A stretch of DNA of 64,000 nt from Paenibacillus cookii (GCF_018333375.1 NZ_BORW01000001.1:248001-312000), one strand, 5' to 3'; positions 53,772 to 61,429 are shown, numbered from the stretch's first letter. The notes: generated from the sequence alone by a model not told the origin. A program made the numbers and translations.

Positions 53772-53891
53772 ATGGGCCATATGGGAATGGGATTTACGAT
53801 CTTTCTTTGCGCAGTCATGTCGGCCGTGCTGATCTATTCTTTTATTTATGTGACAAAAAAGGGCTATTCCCGCAAATGGGATGAAGAATAA
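53772..53891 (+). CDS. Small single-pass membrane protein (39 residues)
   Basis: A 39-codon gene with all signals: promoter, GAGAGGAG site 3-4 nt before ATG 53772, and a terminator that starts at the last base of the stop codon. The peptide MGHMGMGFTIFLCAVMSAVL... has one hydrophobic helix (residues 7-27) and a basic, then acidic, tail (TKKGYSRKWDEE), so the tail should face the cytosol. No family is recognised. Confidence 0.75.
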   Translation: MGHMGMGFTIFLCAVMSAVLIYSFIYVTKKGYSRKWDEE

Positions 53892-53918
53892 AAAGAGGCA
53901 GCGGCCGCTGCCTCTTTT
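53891..53918. terminator. Perfectly palindromic terminator
   Basis: A perfect 28-bp palindrome, AAAAGAGGCAGCGG and its complement without spacer, with T-runs on both strands; it serves the 39-codon gene and the convergent lipoprotein gene. Confidence 0.85.
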
Positions 53919-53934
53919 GCCTGCTGCCGCATGA

Positions 53935-54111
53935 CTACGGGGGCGTAATTTCTCCCTTGGAATACACGTCTTCCGGAACCGAAGGGTCGTAGATATCTAT
54001 CATGACCGGAGAGTCATCGCCGCGATCCGCGCTGGACTGAAACGCCGAACAGCCCGACAGCAGCACGATCAGACAGCAGCCCAAAATTTTGTACCGCCAT
54101 GTTTTTGGCAT
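53935..54111 (-). CDS. Small lipoprotein (58 residues)
   Basis: A 58-residue exported peptide. The signal (PKTWRYK, hydrophobic core) ends in the lipobox LSGC with Cys21. The mature part is short and acidic (DRGDDSPVMIDIYDPSVPEDVY). ATG 54111 lies 9 nt behind AAAGGAG; the frame is open upstream but without a site. Function unknown. Confidence 0.7.
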   Translation of the reverse strand: MPKTWRYKILGCCLIVLLSGCSAFQSSADRGDDSPVMIDIYDPSVPEDVYSKGEITPP

Positions 54112-54308
54112 GAGAGGCCACTCCTTTAGCCGGTTTACTGAGTTATATAACCTTTTTGCCCGTTTCGAAACGCCAATCGCTGGACCACGGGCTTTGTCAT
54201 CAGTTTTCCCGGGTTTTGCCATGATCTATTCATGGTTTTCATTCATATGAAAAAAAGTTGTTGACACTCCCCTTGTTCCCTGGTAATATATAAATTGTTC
54301 TTCGATAC

Positions 54309-54381
54309 GATCTGCTAGCTCAGCTGGGAGAGCACCATCTTGACAGGGTGGGGGTCAGTGGTTCGAGCCCACTGCAGATCA
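54309..54381 (+). tRNA. tRNA-Val (GAC)
   Basis: Cloverleaf with acceptor GATCTGC/GCAGATC, D arm TAGCTCAGCTGGGAGAGCA, anticodon stem CCATC/GGTGG with loop TTGACAG (anticodon GAC), and T arm with GTTCGAGCC. Discriminator A; CCA is not encoded. It has its own terminator. Confidence 0.95.
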
Positions 54382-54385
54382 TCTC

Positions 54386-54417
54386 CAGAAGCCTTGGTAT
54401 ACCAAGGCTTCTTTTAT
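54386..54417 (+). terminator. tRNA-Val terminator
   Basis: AGAAGCCTTGG pairs perfectly with CCAAGGCTTCT around TATA, followed by TTTATTTTG. Confidence 0.85.
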
Positions 54418-54596
54418 TTTGTCTTCAGGAATATGCCCACTGTAAAACCTGCATTGGCGAGCGGAATGAGCCCCTTTCATATAAAACTAGCAACTCTTAT
54501 ATTTTTGCGGAAATATGGATACATAGTATTTTTATACCGAGCGAAACTATTAAAATTTCATATAATATACCATCTTTGAAAAGGAGGTATATTCGT

Positions 54597-55301
54597 ATGT
54601 CCATTCAAAACTCGCTATGCTCAAAGTTCGCAAGCATTTTAGGCGGGACGGCGGAAGTCGCAAATGGCGTTTGTACCGTGACAAGAGTTCGTAGCAACCT
54701 TCAACCGTTGATTCAAGGGAGAAGAACAAAATCGGTTCTGGCCATCGCTGCTTTTTTCTCGTTTGAAGACTTGGACAGCCGCGGAAATGCGCTCAATTTG
54801 GGTGAAACCGTTATTTTGCAGGAAGAAATTAATCCGTTCGTCTCCGCTCTCCGCCAGCGCGGAATTGAAGTAACGGCGATACACAATCACTGGCTATTAA
54901 CGAACCCCGTACTCATGTTCATCCATTTCAAGTCCATTGAGCCGCCGCTTGTCTTCGCCCAGAAGTCGGCCGAAGCGTTTCGGATGCTGACCACTAGAAC
55001 GATACGACCAAGCAGATCCAGTGGCGAACATCGCTCCAAAGGATCAAGCCAAGGAAACTTATCCCGCGGCAGATGCTATGGCACAAACAGACCTAGACGG
55101 TCCGGCGTTCAAAGCAGAACAAGAACCACTCAAAGACCACGAGTCGTCAATAGAAGTCTGGTCACGAAACCGCCTTTGAAAGCGCTCGCCTTTTCTTATT
55201 CGTCCCCCAAACCTAAAAAGGAACCGGCATGCAGGCCGGCCCCCTTTTTGTTTAACTCTTCTATTTTTTCTCGACGATGCGGTTTTCCGTTTTCGGACTG
55301 A
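54597..55301 (+). CDS. DUF1259 domain protein, probably frameshifted at the 3' end
   Basis: The first 130 residues are an intact DUF1259 (LppY/LpqO-like) domain: ILGGTAEVANGVCTVTRVRS, LAIAAFFSFEDLDSRG, LGETVILQEEINPFVSALR, IHNHWLLTNP. From about 54985 the literal frame turns into an Arg/Ser-rich tail that runs through the terminator and 41 bases into the convergent nucleotidase gene. The +1 frame instead reads PLERYDQADPVANIAPKDQA and ends at a TGA (55177-55179) ahead of that terminator, a much more protein-like tail. So an extra base near 54985-55000 is likely, either a mutation or a sequencing error. AAAGGAGG precedes the ATG. The region before it is AT-rich. Confidence 0.7.
   Translation: MSIQNSLCSKFASILGGTAEVANGVCTVTRVRSNLQPLIQGRRTKSVLAIAAFFSFEDLDSRGNALNLGETVILQEEINPFVSALRQRGIEVTAIHNHWLLTNPVLMFIHFKSIEPPLVFAQKSAEAFRMLTTRTIRPSRSSGEHRSKGSSQGNLSRGRCYGTNRPRRSGVQSRTRTTQRPRVVNRSLVTKPPLKALAFSYSSPKPKKEPACRPAPFLFNSSIFSRRCGFPFSD
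55214..55250. terminator. Terminator between the DUF1259 and nucleotidase genes
   Basis: AAAAAGG-AACCGGC pairs with GCCGG-CCCCCTTTTT around ATGCA, T-runs on both strands. It lies inside the literal but not inside the frame-corrected DUF1259 reading frame. Confidence 0.75.
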
Positions 55302-57135
55302 TCACTTTGACCTTTTCCAAATATTCTTCCACGACGTCATAGAACGTATATCCGGTGTTCAGCACTTCATCTTTTTTCAGCATCGAATATCCGTCCCCGC
55401 CCGACGTAATGAAGTCGTTTGTCGCCACGGTGTACGTTTTGTTCGGGTCAAGCGGCTGGCCGCCGATTTTCACTTCCAGGACGCGCTCCCCTACCGGCTT
55501 CGCCACGTCGTAGACGTAGGACAATCCGCCGACCTGCAGGAAGGAGCCCGGAAGATCGTCTTTTTTCTCCACGCCTTTGACCGATACCTCAAGCGCCGCT
55601 TTGATGTCGGCCCCCGTCGCTTTGACCACCGTCAACGTGTTCGGGAACGGAAGGATCGAATACAGGTCCTTTTTCGTCAAGTCCCCGGCTTTTTTGCTGG
55701 CGCGGATGCCGCCGCCGTTGACCAAAGCCACGTCGGCTTCGTGCCCTTTGATCGTTTTGGTCTTCTCAATGATCGCGTCGGCGATGAAGTTGCCCAAATT
55801 CGTCTCGACCGCGCGCACCTCGGTTCTTTCGCCGTGAAGATCGACTTCGGTTTTCCCGATGACCACGTTCATCGCATCGTCAACCTTTTTCACGACCTCC
55901 TGAACCAGCTTCTCGATTTCGGGATCGGCTTTGACGCTTTCGTCGTATTCGACCAATCCGCCGCTGAATCCGACCAAATCTTTATTATAATAGTATAAGT
56001 CCACGCGTCCCAGCGATTTTCCGTATTCCCAGTCCTGCACGATGTAGGTGCCGTTTACCTTTTCAGGCGTACGGAGCGGCGTATGGGAATGCCCGCCGAT
56101 GATCAGGTCGATGCCCGATACATTTTTCGCGATTTCTCTGTCTTTTTCAACGCCGATATGCGATACGACGACCACATGATCCGCTTGGGCCTTCATTTCC
56201 GGAACCAGCTTCTTGGCGATTTCGACCGGATCTTTGAACGTAAGGCCGATGACGTTGTTCGGATGGGTAACGATCGGCGTTTCCTCCGTCACGAATCCGA
56301 TGAAGGCGATTTTTTGGCCGCCGACTTCAACGGTGTATGTAGGAATCAGCAGGTTTGTGCCGTCCGCCTTGAACACGTTCGCGTTAATCATCGGGAAGTC
56401 GAGCTTGTCCCGCAATTTAAGCAGCTGCTCATAACCGAAGTCGAATTCATGGTTCCCTGCGGTCATGGCTTCGTAACCGAGTTTGTTCAGGATCGGAATG
56501 ATGGATTCGCCTTTGAATTGGTTCGAGTAGATCGTTCCTTGGAACGTGTCGCCCGCGTCCATCAACAGGAAGTTTTTGTTTTCTTCGCGCCATTGTTTGA
56601 CGAGCGTGGCAATTTTGGCGTAACCGAACTCTTTGTCTTTCGCATTTTCTTGGATATGGCCGTGCACGTCATTCGTATGCGCGATCGTGATATGCTCCGT
56701 AACGGCTTCGCCGAGGGCATTGATGAAATCGCCGCGGGTCACCTGCGTTCCGGACGCCAGCTTCAAATCGATTCCAAGCGCCTTGGCGATTTTCGCCAAT
56801 TTTTCGGAGGAAGGATACGTTCTTCCCTGATCCGTCTCTTCTTTCGTAATGGCGCCTTTTTTAGCGGCCCAATCCAAATAATTGGCTGCCCAGTACCCTT
56901 TCGGCGTGCTTGCCTGCTCACCCTGGATTCTGGCGAACAAAGCGACCGCTTCCCCGAGGGAAATATGCTGCGCCAGCATCAGGTCCCCTTTTTCGAAACC
57001 GTTTACAATATGTTTTTCCTGCATCCAATCGGTATGCTGCACCGGATGCAGCGGCGCCGCGAACGCCGACGTGGCGAACAACGTGGATAGCAGCCCCGTG
57101 ACTACCATTGTTTTCGCTTTCATTTTAAAATTCAA
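55261..57135 (-). CDS. Secreted 5'-nucleotidase/metallophosphoesterase with SLH-like N-terminus
   Basis: Exported enzyme of about 624 residues that removes phosphate from extracellular nucleotides. A signal peptide (KAKTMVVTGLLSTLFATSAFA) comes first; then about 90 residues like degenerate S-layer homology repeats (WMQEKHIVNGFEKG, NYLDWAAKKGAITKEE), which would tie it to the wall. The metallophosphoesterase domain has HTNDVHGH, MDAGDTFQG, GNHEFD and GGHSHTPL; the C-terminal nucleotidase domain has NLGNFIADAI and TSGGDGYS. TTG 57135 lies 9 nt behind GGGGAG; ATG 57123 and GTG 57144 are alternatives. The promoter carries a tandem operator. Confidence 0.9.
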   Translation of the reverse strand: MNFKMKAKTMVVTGLLSTLFATSAFAAPLHPVQHTDWMQEKHIVNGFEKGDLMLAQHISLGEAVALFARIQGEQASTPKGYWAANYLDWAAKKGAITKEETDQGRTYPSSEKLAKIAKALGIDLKLASGTQVTRGDFINALGEAVTEHITIAHTNDVHGHIQENAKDKEFGYAKIATLVKQWREENKNFLLMDAGDTFQGTIYSNQFKGESIIPILNKLGYEAMTAGNHEFDFGYEQLLKLRDKLDFPMINANVFKADGTNLLIPTYTVEVGGQKIAFIGFVTEETPIVTHPNNVIGLTFKDPVEIAKKLVPEMKAQADHVVVVSHIGVEKDREIAKNVSGIDLIIGGHSHTPLRTPEKVNGTYIVQDWEYGKSLGRVDLYYYNKDLVGFSGGLVEYDESVKADPEIEKLVQEVVKKVDDAMNVVIGKTEVDLHGERTEVRAVETNLGNFIADAIIEKTKTIKGHEADVALVNGGGIRASKKAGDLTKKDLYSILPFPNTLTVVKATGADIKAALEVSVKGVEKKDDLPGSFLQVGGLSYVYDVAKPVGERVLEVKIGGQPLDPNKTYTVATNDFITSGGDGYSMLKKDEVLNTGYTFYDVVEEYLEKVKVISPKTENRIVEKK

Positions 57136-57166
57136 AAACAACACTCTCCCCTTTTTGTTGTATGTT

Positions 57167-57199
57167 GAACAAATGTTACGCGATTGAGAACATTTGTTA
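57167..57199 (-). promoter_or_regulatory. Tandem operator-like repeats before the nucleotidase gene
   Basis: Two 12-bp boxes, GAACAAATGTTA (57167-57178) and GAACATTTGTTA (57188-57199), 21 bp apart, so on the same face of the helix. Each is GAAC-N4-GTTA, itself nearly palindromic and one base off the Firmicutes LexA box GAAC-N4-GTTC. They cover the expected transcription start. Confidence 0.55.
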
Positions 57200-57205
57200 A
57201 GAAGA

Positions 57206-57235
57206 AGTATACACAGGGGAATGAAAAATGGTCAA
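57206..57235 (-). promoter_or_regulatory. Promoter of the nucleotidase gene
   Basis: On the minus strand TTGACC (57230-57235) and TATACT (57206-57211) are 18 nt apart, about 70 nt before the start. The rest of the 377-base gap (57236-57521) is AT-rich and holds no gene I can support. Confidence 0.65.
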
Positions 57236-57521
57236 GCATGAACTTATCGCCGCGATCTTTCTTTTTAGCCATGCTTCCAAGCGTATTTTCCGGCCTGGAC
57301 ATGGATTGGTTTCATATAGAAGGTTTCCGATCTAGTGATCATTAGGTAGCACAGAACATACGTTTTTTTAATATGCAGCATGAATATGTAACATACCCTG
57401 TTCGTCGCTTAGGTCTATTGTCTTAAAAACTATAAAAAAAGAACTTTATAACCTGCAACTTTTCCCGTATGATAGAACTAGAACATGATTCGATAGTCTG
57501 TATTTACAGGAGAATAGTCGC

Positions 57522-57725
57522 ATGGAAAAGGTCATCGAGTTAGCCATCAAACACGGGCATACGATTTTCGTCAAAAGCGTGGACGGCAGTACCTTAACGG
57601 GCATCCCTGAACCGTCCAACGATCCCGCAACATTAAAAATGCGCACCCCGCTGGGTCATTTCTGGATCCCCATCGACGAAGTGTGCCACGTATCGCGCCT
57701 GATCGTTTTCAAATCCAACGCATGA
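57522..57725 (+). CDS. Small protein of unknown function (67 residues)
   Basis: A 67-residue soluble protein, MEKVIELAIKHGHTIFVKSV at the start and a WIPIDEVCHVSRLIVFK end, looking like a small beta-rich domain. ACAGGAGA precedes the ATG and a terminator follows. Family not recognised. Confidence 0.7.
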   Translation: MEKVIELAIKHGHTIFVKSVDGSTLTGIPEPSNDPATLKMRTPLGHFWIPIDEVCHVSRLIVFKSNA

Positions 57726-57730
57726 ACGGC

Positions 57731-57758
57731 GCTGCCGCAGCGATGCAGCAGCTTTTTT
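57731..57758 (+). terminator. Terminator of the 67-residue protein gene
   Basis: GCTGC pairs with GCAGC in a compact stem-loop, followed by AGC and six T, just behind the stop. Confidence 0.6.
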
Positions 57759-57851
57759 CTTGGGCTGTTTTTCCCCCGCGCCCTGTTTCGTACCCGGTCC
57801 ATCCGTTTATATTACATAGGACGCAGCGGTTAAGGTCCACCACGCCGCCTC

Positions 57852-57896
57852 CCGCATAGGGAAACCCTTTTCGGAACATCCTATGGACCTATGCGG
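57852..57896 (+). other. Inverted repeat in the leader of the small acidic gene
   Basis: CCGCATAGG (57852-57860) and CCTATGCGG (57888-57896) form a perfect 9-bp stem with a 27-nt loop; the 3' arm ends 35 nt before the start codon. No T-run follows. Confidence 0.4.
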
Positions 57897-57931
57897 CATC
57901 CTTCCGATATCTAAAAAAGGAGTGGATTGGT

Positions 57932-58090
57932 ATGGATAAACATTGCAGCCATGAGGAGGAGGAAAGATTCCCCGGTGTAGATCCGATTCCGGAGCCCGAA
58001 CGCGAGAATCCCTCTTCGACCAGCATGATCGAGGAAATTTGGGAGGAAGGCTCGGAAGAAGCGGCCAGACATAAAAAGGAAGAGTCTTGA
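57932..58090 (+). CDS. Small acidic protein (52 residues)
   Basis: A 52-codon gene: AAGGAG 9 nt before ATG 57932, stop TGA at 58088-58090. The peptide MDKHCSHEEEERFPGVDPIP is followed by a Glu-rich helix (IEEIWEEGSEEAARHKKEE). About a third of the residues are acidic. No family known. Codon pattern and site argue for a real gene. Confidence 0.6.
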   Translation: MDKHCSHEEEERFPGVDPIPEPERENPSSTSMIEEIWEEGSEEAARHKKEES

Positions 58091-58152
58091 CCTCTTTTCT
58101 CCGCGGTTCCTCCAGCGCATGATCGTCTTCCGTGATGATCCCATAGCGAAAA

Positions 58153-58183
58153 GAAAACCGGCATCCGCAGCGGATCCGGTTTA
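58153..58183 (-). terminator. Terminator of the glycerophosphodiesterase gene
   Basis: On the minus strand AAACCGGATCCGC pairs with GCGGATGCCGGTTT (one bulge), followed by TCTTTTC, 12 nt behind the stop. Confidence 0.75.
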
Positions 58184-58194
58184 TTTTCGTTTTA

Positions 58195-58929
58195 TTATTT
58201 TTCCTCCGCCAGCAAAGCGTCAAGCCGATCCGGATAATCCGTAATGATTCCGTCCACGCCGGCTTGCAACAATCTCCGCATTTCGTCCGGGTCATTGACG
58301 GTAAACGGGTGGTACGCTTTTCCCGCCGCTTTGGCGGCAGCCACGAATTCGGGCAGCACCGCGCGGTGGTAAGCATGAAGCGCGTCGGCCTGCAGCGTGC
58401 CGGCATATGCCCATGGTTCGTAGAGGCCTTCCATATAAAGGATGCCGGTCCGGATTTCCGGGGCGATTTGTTTGCAGAGCAGCAAGGAGTAATGGTTGAA
58501 GCTGGAGATCACGACTTGGCCGCTCAGCCCGTAATCCCGCACCCTTTGGATCACTTTCTCTTCAAGCCCCTCGTAAGGCACGACCCCGTTTTTGAGCTCG
58601 ATATTGATGATCGTCCCGCCGCCTTTGGCCAGTTCCAAAAGCTCGTCGAGCTGCGGAAGGCGCTCTCCCCGAAAATCGGGATGAAACCAGCTGCCCGCAT
58701 CCAGCTCTTTCAATTCCTCTAACGTGTGGTCTTTCACCCAGCCGGTGCCGGTCGTCGTCCTGTTCAGCGTTTCATCGTGAATCAGCACCATATGCCCGTC
58801 TTTCGTAAGCTGCACATCCGTTTCGATGCCGGTCGCCCCTTGCTCCAGCGCTTTTCTGAAAGCCGCCATCGTGTTTTCGGGACAAATTTTGGATGAGCCC
58901 CTGTGCGCAAAATTAACGACGTTTCCCAT
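58195..58929 (-). CDS. Glycerophosphodiester phosphodiesterase
   Basis: A 244-residue cytosolic GDPD (UgpQ type) that splits glycerophosphodiesters into glycerol-3-phosphate and an alcohol. Catalytic HRGSSKICPENT at residues 9-20, GIETDVQLTKDGHMVLIHDETLNRTT with the metal-binding Glu/Asp and second His, and IINIELK further on. No signal peptide. ATG 58929 lies behind GGGGAGG; the open frame upstream is not used. Confidence 0.93.
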   Translation of the reverse strand: MGNVVNFAHRGSSKICPENTMAAFRKALEQGATGIETDVQLTKDGHMVLIHDETLNRTTTGTGWVKDHTLEELKELDAGSWFHPDFRGERLPQLDELLELAKGGGTIINIELKNGVVPYEGLEEKVIQRVRDYGLSGQVVISSFNHYSLLLCKQIAPEIRTGILYMEGLYEPWAYAGTLQADALHAYHRAVLPEFVAAAKAAGKAYHPFTVNDPDEMRRLLQAGVDGIITDYPDRLDALLAEEK

Positions 58930-59076
58930 TTCCTTCAGCCTCCCCGATCTACCTTCTCCAGTGGTATTGTGGAAAATTAACATAACTTGCTGCTCCATTT
59001 CATGGCCTGTTAACAACCATATTCTATCATGATTACAGACCCGGGAAAAAGAATACTTGAGGAGCTGAAAAAAACA

Positions 59077-59238
59077 ATGATCGTATTCGACGTTATCGTG
59101 CATGGAGAGGTAAAGGAAACGATTCGCCCCATCAGCCAGCGCCTTCACGAGATGCTTGTCCAGGTGACCGAGGAGGCCCGCCGCTTGAGCCGCGCATACG
59201 GAACGCCCGTACAAGTCCATCGCCGGATCATTTATTGA
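59077..59238 (+). CDS. Small protein of unknown function (53 residues)
   Basis: A 53-residue protein, MIVFDVIVHGEVKETIRPIS, with a helical, basic C-terminus (TEEARRLSRAYGTPVQVHRRIIY in part). ATG 59077 is 12 nt behind GAGGAG; the in-frame ATG at 59029 has no site. Divergent from the phosphodiesterase gene. Family not recognised. Confidence 0.55.
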   Translation: MIVFDVIVHGEVKETIRPISQRLHEMLVQVTEEARRLSRAYGTPVQVHRRIIY

Positions 59239-59270
59239 TGCAAGCGTGCGGACATCCCCCGCCGGAACGC

Positions 59271-59301
59271 AAAAACACCCTGGCGATGTTTCGCCAGGAT
59301 G
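59271..59301 (-). terminator. Terminator of the YjcZ-like gene
   Basis: On the minus strand CATCCTGGCGA pairs with TCGCCAGGGTG (one wobble) around AACA, followed by five T, 15 nt behind the stop. Confidence 0.85.
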
Positions 59302-59316
59302 CCAAGTGCCGGGTCA

Positions 59317-59433
59317 TCAATACACGATTGCGCGCGTAATAATGACAAGCAGAATGAAGAGAACCAGAATTGCAGCCGTCGAACGGAATACTCCGCCAGG
59401 GTATCCGTAACCTCCGCCAACCACTTCACCCAT
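59317..59433 (-). CDS. YjcZ-like sporulation peptide (38 residues)
   Basis: A 38-residue peptide: a glycine/tyrosine-rich head (MGEVVGGGYGYPGGVF) and one hydrophobic helix (AAILVLFILLVIITRAIVY), the plan of the YjcZ/SscA small sporulation proteins. ATG 59433 lies 6 nt behind a GGAGGG site. The promoter matches sigma-K, so expression in the mother cell late in sporulation is expected. Clear terminator. I am fairly sure it is a gene; the family call is by pattern. Confidence 0.8.
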   Translation of the reverse strand: MGEVVGGGYGYPGGVFRSTAAILVLFILLVIITRAIVY

Positions 59434-59464
59434 CGTACTCCCTCCTTCATCCATTGCTCATCCC

Positions 59465-59493
59465 TAGCGTATGAGGCCTTTTGGCCGATGGTT
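59465..59493 (-). promoter_or_regulatory. Sigma-K-like promoter of the YjcZ-like gene
   Basis: On the minus strand CATACGCTA (59465-59473) fits the sigma-K -10 consensus CATANNNTA, and AACC (59490-59493) 16 nt upstream fits its short -35 (AC). It lies about 30 nt before the start codon. Confidence 0.55.
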
Positions 59494-59639
59494 TGGACGT
59501 TAGCACTTATTTTTTAGCCTTGAATGAACATTTGCTTCCAGCGGATGCCGTTTGCATGAATAAAAAGCATCCATTTTGGTTAAAGGGAAATAGATAGCAA
59601 AAGGCTGCTTGACGTCTATGCCAAACTGGGGGGATTCGT

Positions 59640-60722
59640 TTGCCGCAAAGCAAATATTTTCGCACTTGCCTTGGGCTGATTTTTGCGCTGTTAATCATCT
59701 ATTTAGGCTCGAAGGTCAGCTTCATATTCAATCCGTTGGTTCTTTTGTTCAACATTATGATTATTCCGGTCATGCTGGCGGGTTTTATGTATTATCTGCT
59801 GCGGCCGATCGTCAATTTTTTGGAAAAGCACCGCTGGCCGCGGCCATTGTCGATCCTGTTGATTTATCTCGTGTTTGCCGGGCTGATCGTGTTGTTCAGC
59901 ATCCTTGTATGGCCGACGCTACGTGAGCAGGTGATCAATTTTGCGGATAACGCGCCGTTTTTCGTGGAAAGAATGCAGAAGCAGCTCGACCAGCTGCAGC
60001 ATAACCGTTTCGTCGCGAGGCTCATTCCGAGCGAGTCCGATCTGATGAACCGCTTGAGCCAATACTTAAACAAGCTGATCACGGCCGTAACCAATTCGGT
60101 ATCGGATTTCATCTCCGTGTTGTCCAATGTCGTGGTCATCATCGCTACCGTGCCGATCGTGTTGTACTACATGCTGAAAGAAAGCAGCAAACTGGGGCCG
60201 ATCCTTCTTCACCTGGTTCCCCGGAAATACCGGCAGGAAGGCCGCGAAGTGCTGCAGGAGATCGATGCGGCGCTCAGCAACTTCATCGTGGGGCGCGTGC
60301 TCCTGAACATCATGCTCGGCGTGCTGATGTATATCGGCTTTTTGATCATCGGACTGCCTTATTCGCTGCTGCTGGCGCTGATCTCGATCGTGCTGAACCT
60401 GATCCCTTACGTCGGGGCCGTCATCGCCGCCATTCCCGTCGTGATCGTCGGCTTTATCGATTCGCCTGCCGTTGCGGTCTGGTCGCTAGTCGTCATCATC
60501 GTTGCGCAGCAAATCCAGGACAACCTGCTCACCCCGATCATTTACGGAAAAAGACTGGACATCCATCCGCTCACGATTATCGTGCTGCTGCTGATCGGCG
60601 GCGACATCTCCGGCATTCTCGGCATCATTTTGGCCATTCCGGCATATATCGTCGCCAAAATCATCATCGTCCGGGTGTACAAGCTGTTCCTTTCCGAAAA
60701 GGTCGAGGATGTGATGGAATAG
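59640..60722 (+). CDS. AI-2E family transporter
   Basis: A 360-residue membrane protein of the AI-2 exporter/YtvI-type permease superfamily with seven or eight helices and a central amphipathic stretch (about 90-150). Signatures: VIVLYYMLKESSKLG, ALISIVLNLIPYVGAVIAAIP and QQIQDNLLTPIIYGKRLDIHP (in part). Members carry various cargo, some are Na+/H+ antiporters, so no substrate is claimed. It starts at TTG 59640, 5 nt behind GGGGGGA. Single gene, convergent with ung. Confidence 0.88.
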   Translation: MPQSKYFRTCLGLIFALLIIYLGSKVSFIFNPLVLLFNIMIIPVMLAGFMYYLLRPIVNFLEKHRWPRPLSILLIYLVFAGLIVLFSILVWPTLREQVINFADNAPFFVERMQKQLDQLQHNRFVARLIPSESDLMNRLSQYLNKLITAVTNSVSDFISVLSNVVVIIATVPIVLYYMLKESSKLGPILLHLVPRKYRQEGREVLQEIDAALSNFIVGRVLLNIMLGVLMYIGFLIIGLPYSLLLALISIVLNLIPYVGAVIAAIPVVIVGFIDSPAVAVWSLVVIIVAQQIQDNLLTPIIYGKRLDIHPLTIIVLLLIGGDISGILGIILAIPAYIVAKIIIVRVYKLFLSEKVEDVME

Positions 60723-60747
60723 AAAAAAGCGGGCCGCTGCCCGCTTC
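60723..60747 (-). terminator. ung terminator
   Basis: AAGCGGGC pairs with GCCCGCTT around CGCT; on the minus strand six T follow, 13 nt behind the ung stop. Confidence 0.75.
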
Positions 60748-60760
60748 GAAAGCCGTCTCG

Positions 60761-61429
60761 TTACAGATCCGGAATCGACCAGTCGATCGGCTCCATGCCG
60801 TGCGACTCCAAAAATTCGTTCGTTCTGGAAAAAGGGCGGCTGCCAAAAAATCCGCGGTGTACCGAAAGCGGGCTGGGGTGGACGGATTTCAGCACCAGAT
60901 GTTTGCTCCGGTCGATAAAAGCCCCCTTTTTCTGCGCATGGCTGCCCCACAAAATGAAGACGACCGGCTTGTCCCGTTCGTTCAGCTTTTCGATGACGGC
61001 ATCCGTAAACCGTTCCCACCCGAGGTCCTTATGGGAGTTCGCCTGCCCCTCGCGGACCGTGAGCACCGTGTTGAGCAGCAGCACTCCCTGCTTCGCCCAA
61101 GGGACGAGATAGCCGTTATTCGGAATCGGAACGCCAAGGTCGCTGTGCAGTTCCTTGTAGATGTTGACGAGCGACGGCGGGATTCTCACCCCCGGCATGA
61201 CGGAAAAGCTGAGCCCGTGGGCCTGTCCCGGCCCGTGATAAGGATCCTGTCCCAAGATGACTACTTTGGTGTCTTCATACGGCGTCAGCTTTAACGCTTG
61301 AAACAAATTTTCCTTGGACGGGTATACCGTATGCAATTTATATTCCCGGGCAAGCGCGTACCGCAAATCGTTGAAATACGGCTTCTCCACTTCTTCCTTC
61401 AACTGCTCGTCCCAATCGTTGTTAAACAT
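60761..61429 (-). CDS. ung: Uracil-DNA glycosylase
   Basis: Family 1 UDG of 222 residues, removing uracil from DNA as the first step of base excision repair. [18 protein letters not shown] holds catalytic Asp62 (GQDPYH), then LLLNTVLTV and the DNA-inserting loop [24 protein letters not shown] precedes the ATG. Single gene. Confidence 0.97.
   Translation of the reverse strand: MFNNDWDEQLKEEVEKPYFNDLRYALAREYKLHTVYPSKENLFQALKLTPYEDTKVVILGQDPYHGPGQAHGLSFSVMPGVRIPPSLVNIYKELHSDLGVPIPNNGYLVPWAKQGVLLLNTVLTVREGQANSHKDLGWERFTDAVIEKLNERDKPVVFILWGSHAQKKGAFIDRSKHLVLKSVHPSPLSVHRGFFGSRPFSRTNEFLESHGMEPIDWSIPDL

Noticed and set aside
54309-55301. Integrated element at tRNA-Val
   Set aside because: No integrase and no repeated copy of the tRNA 3' end downstream; one DUF1259 gene alone does not make an island.
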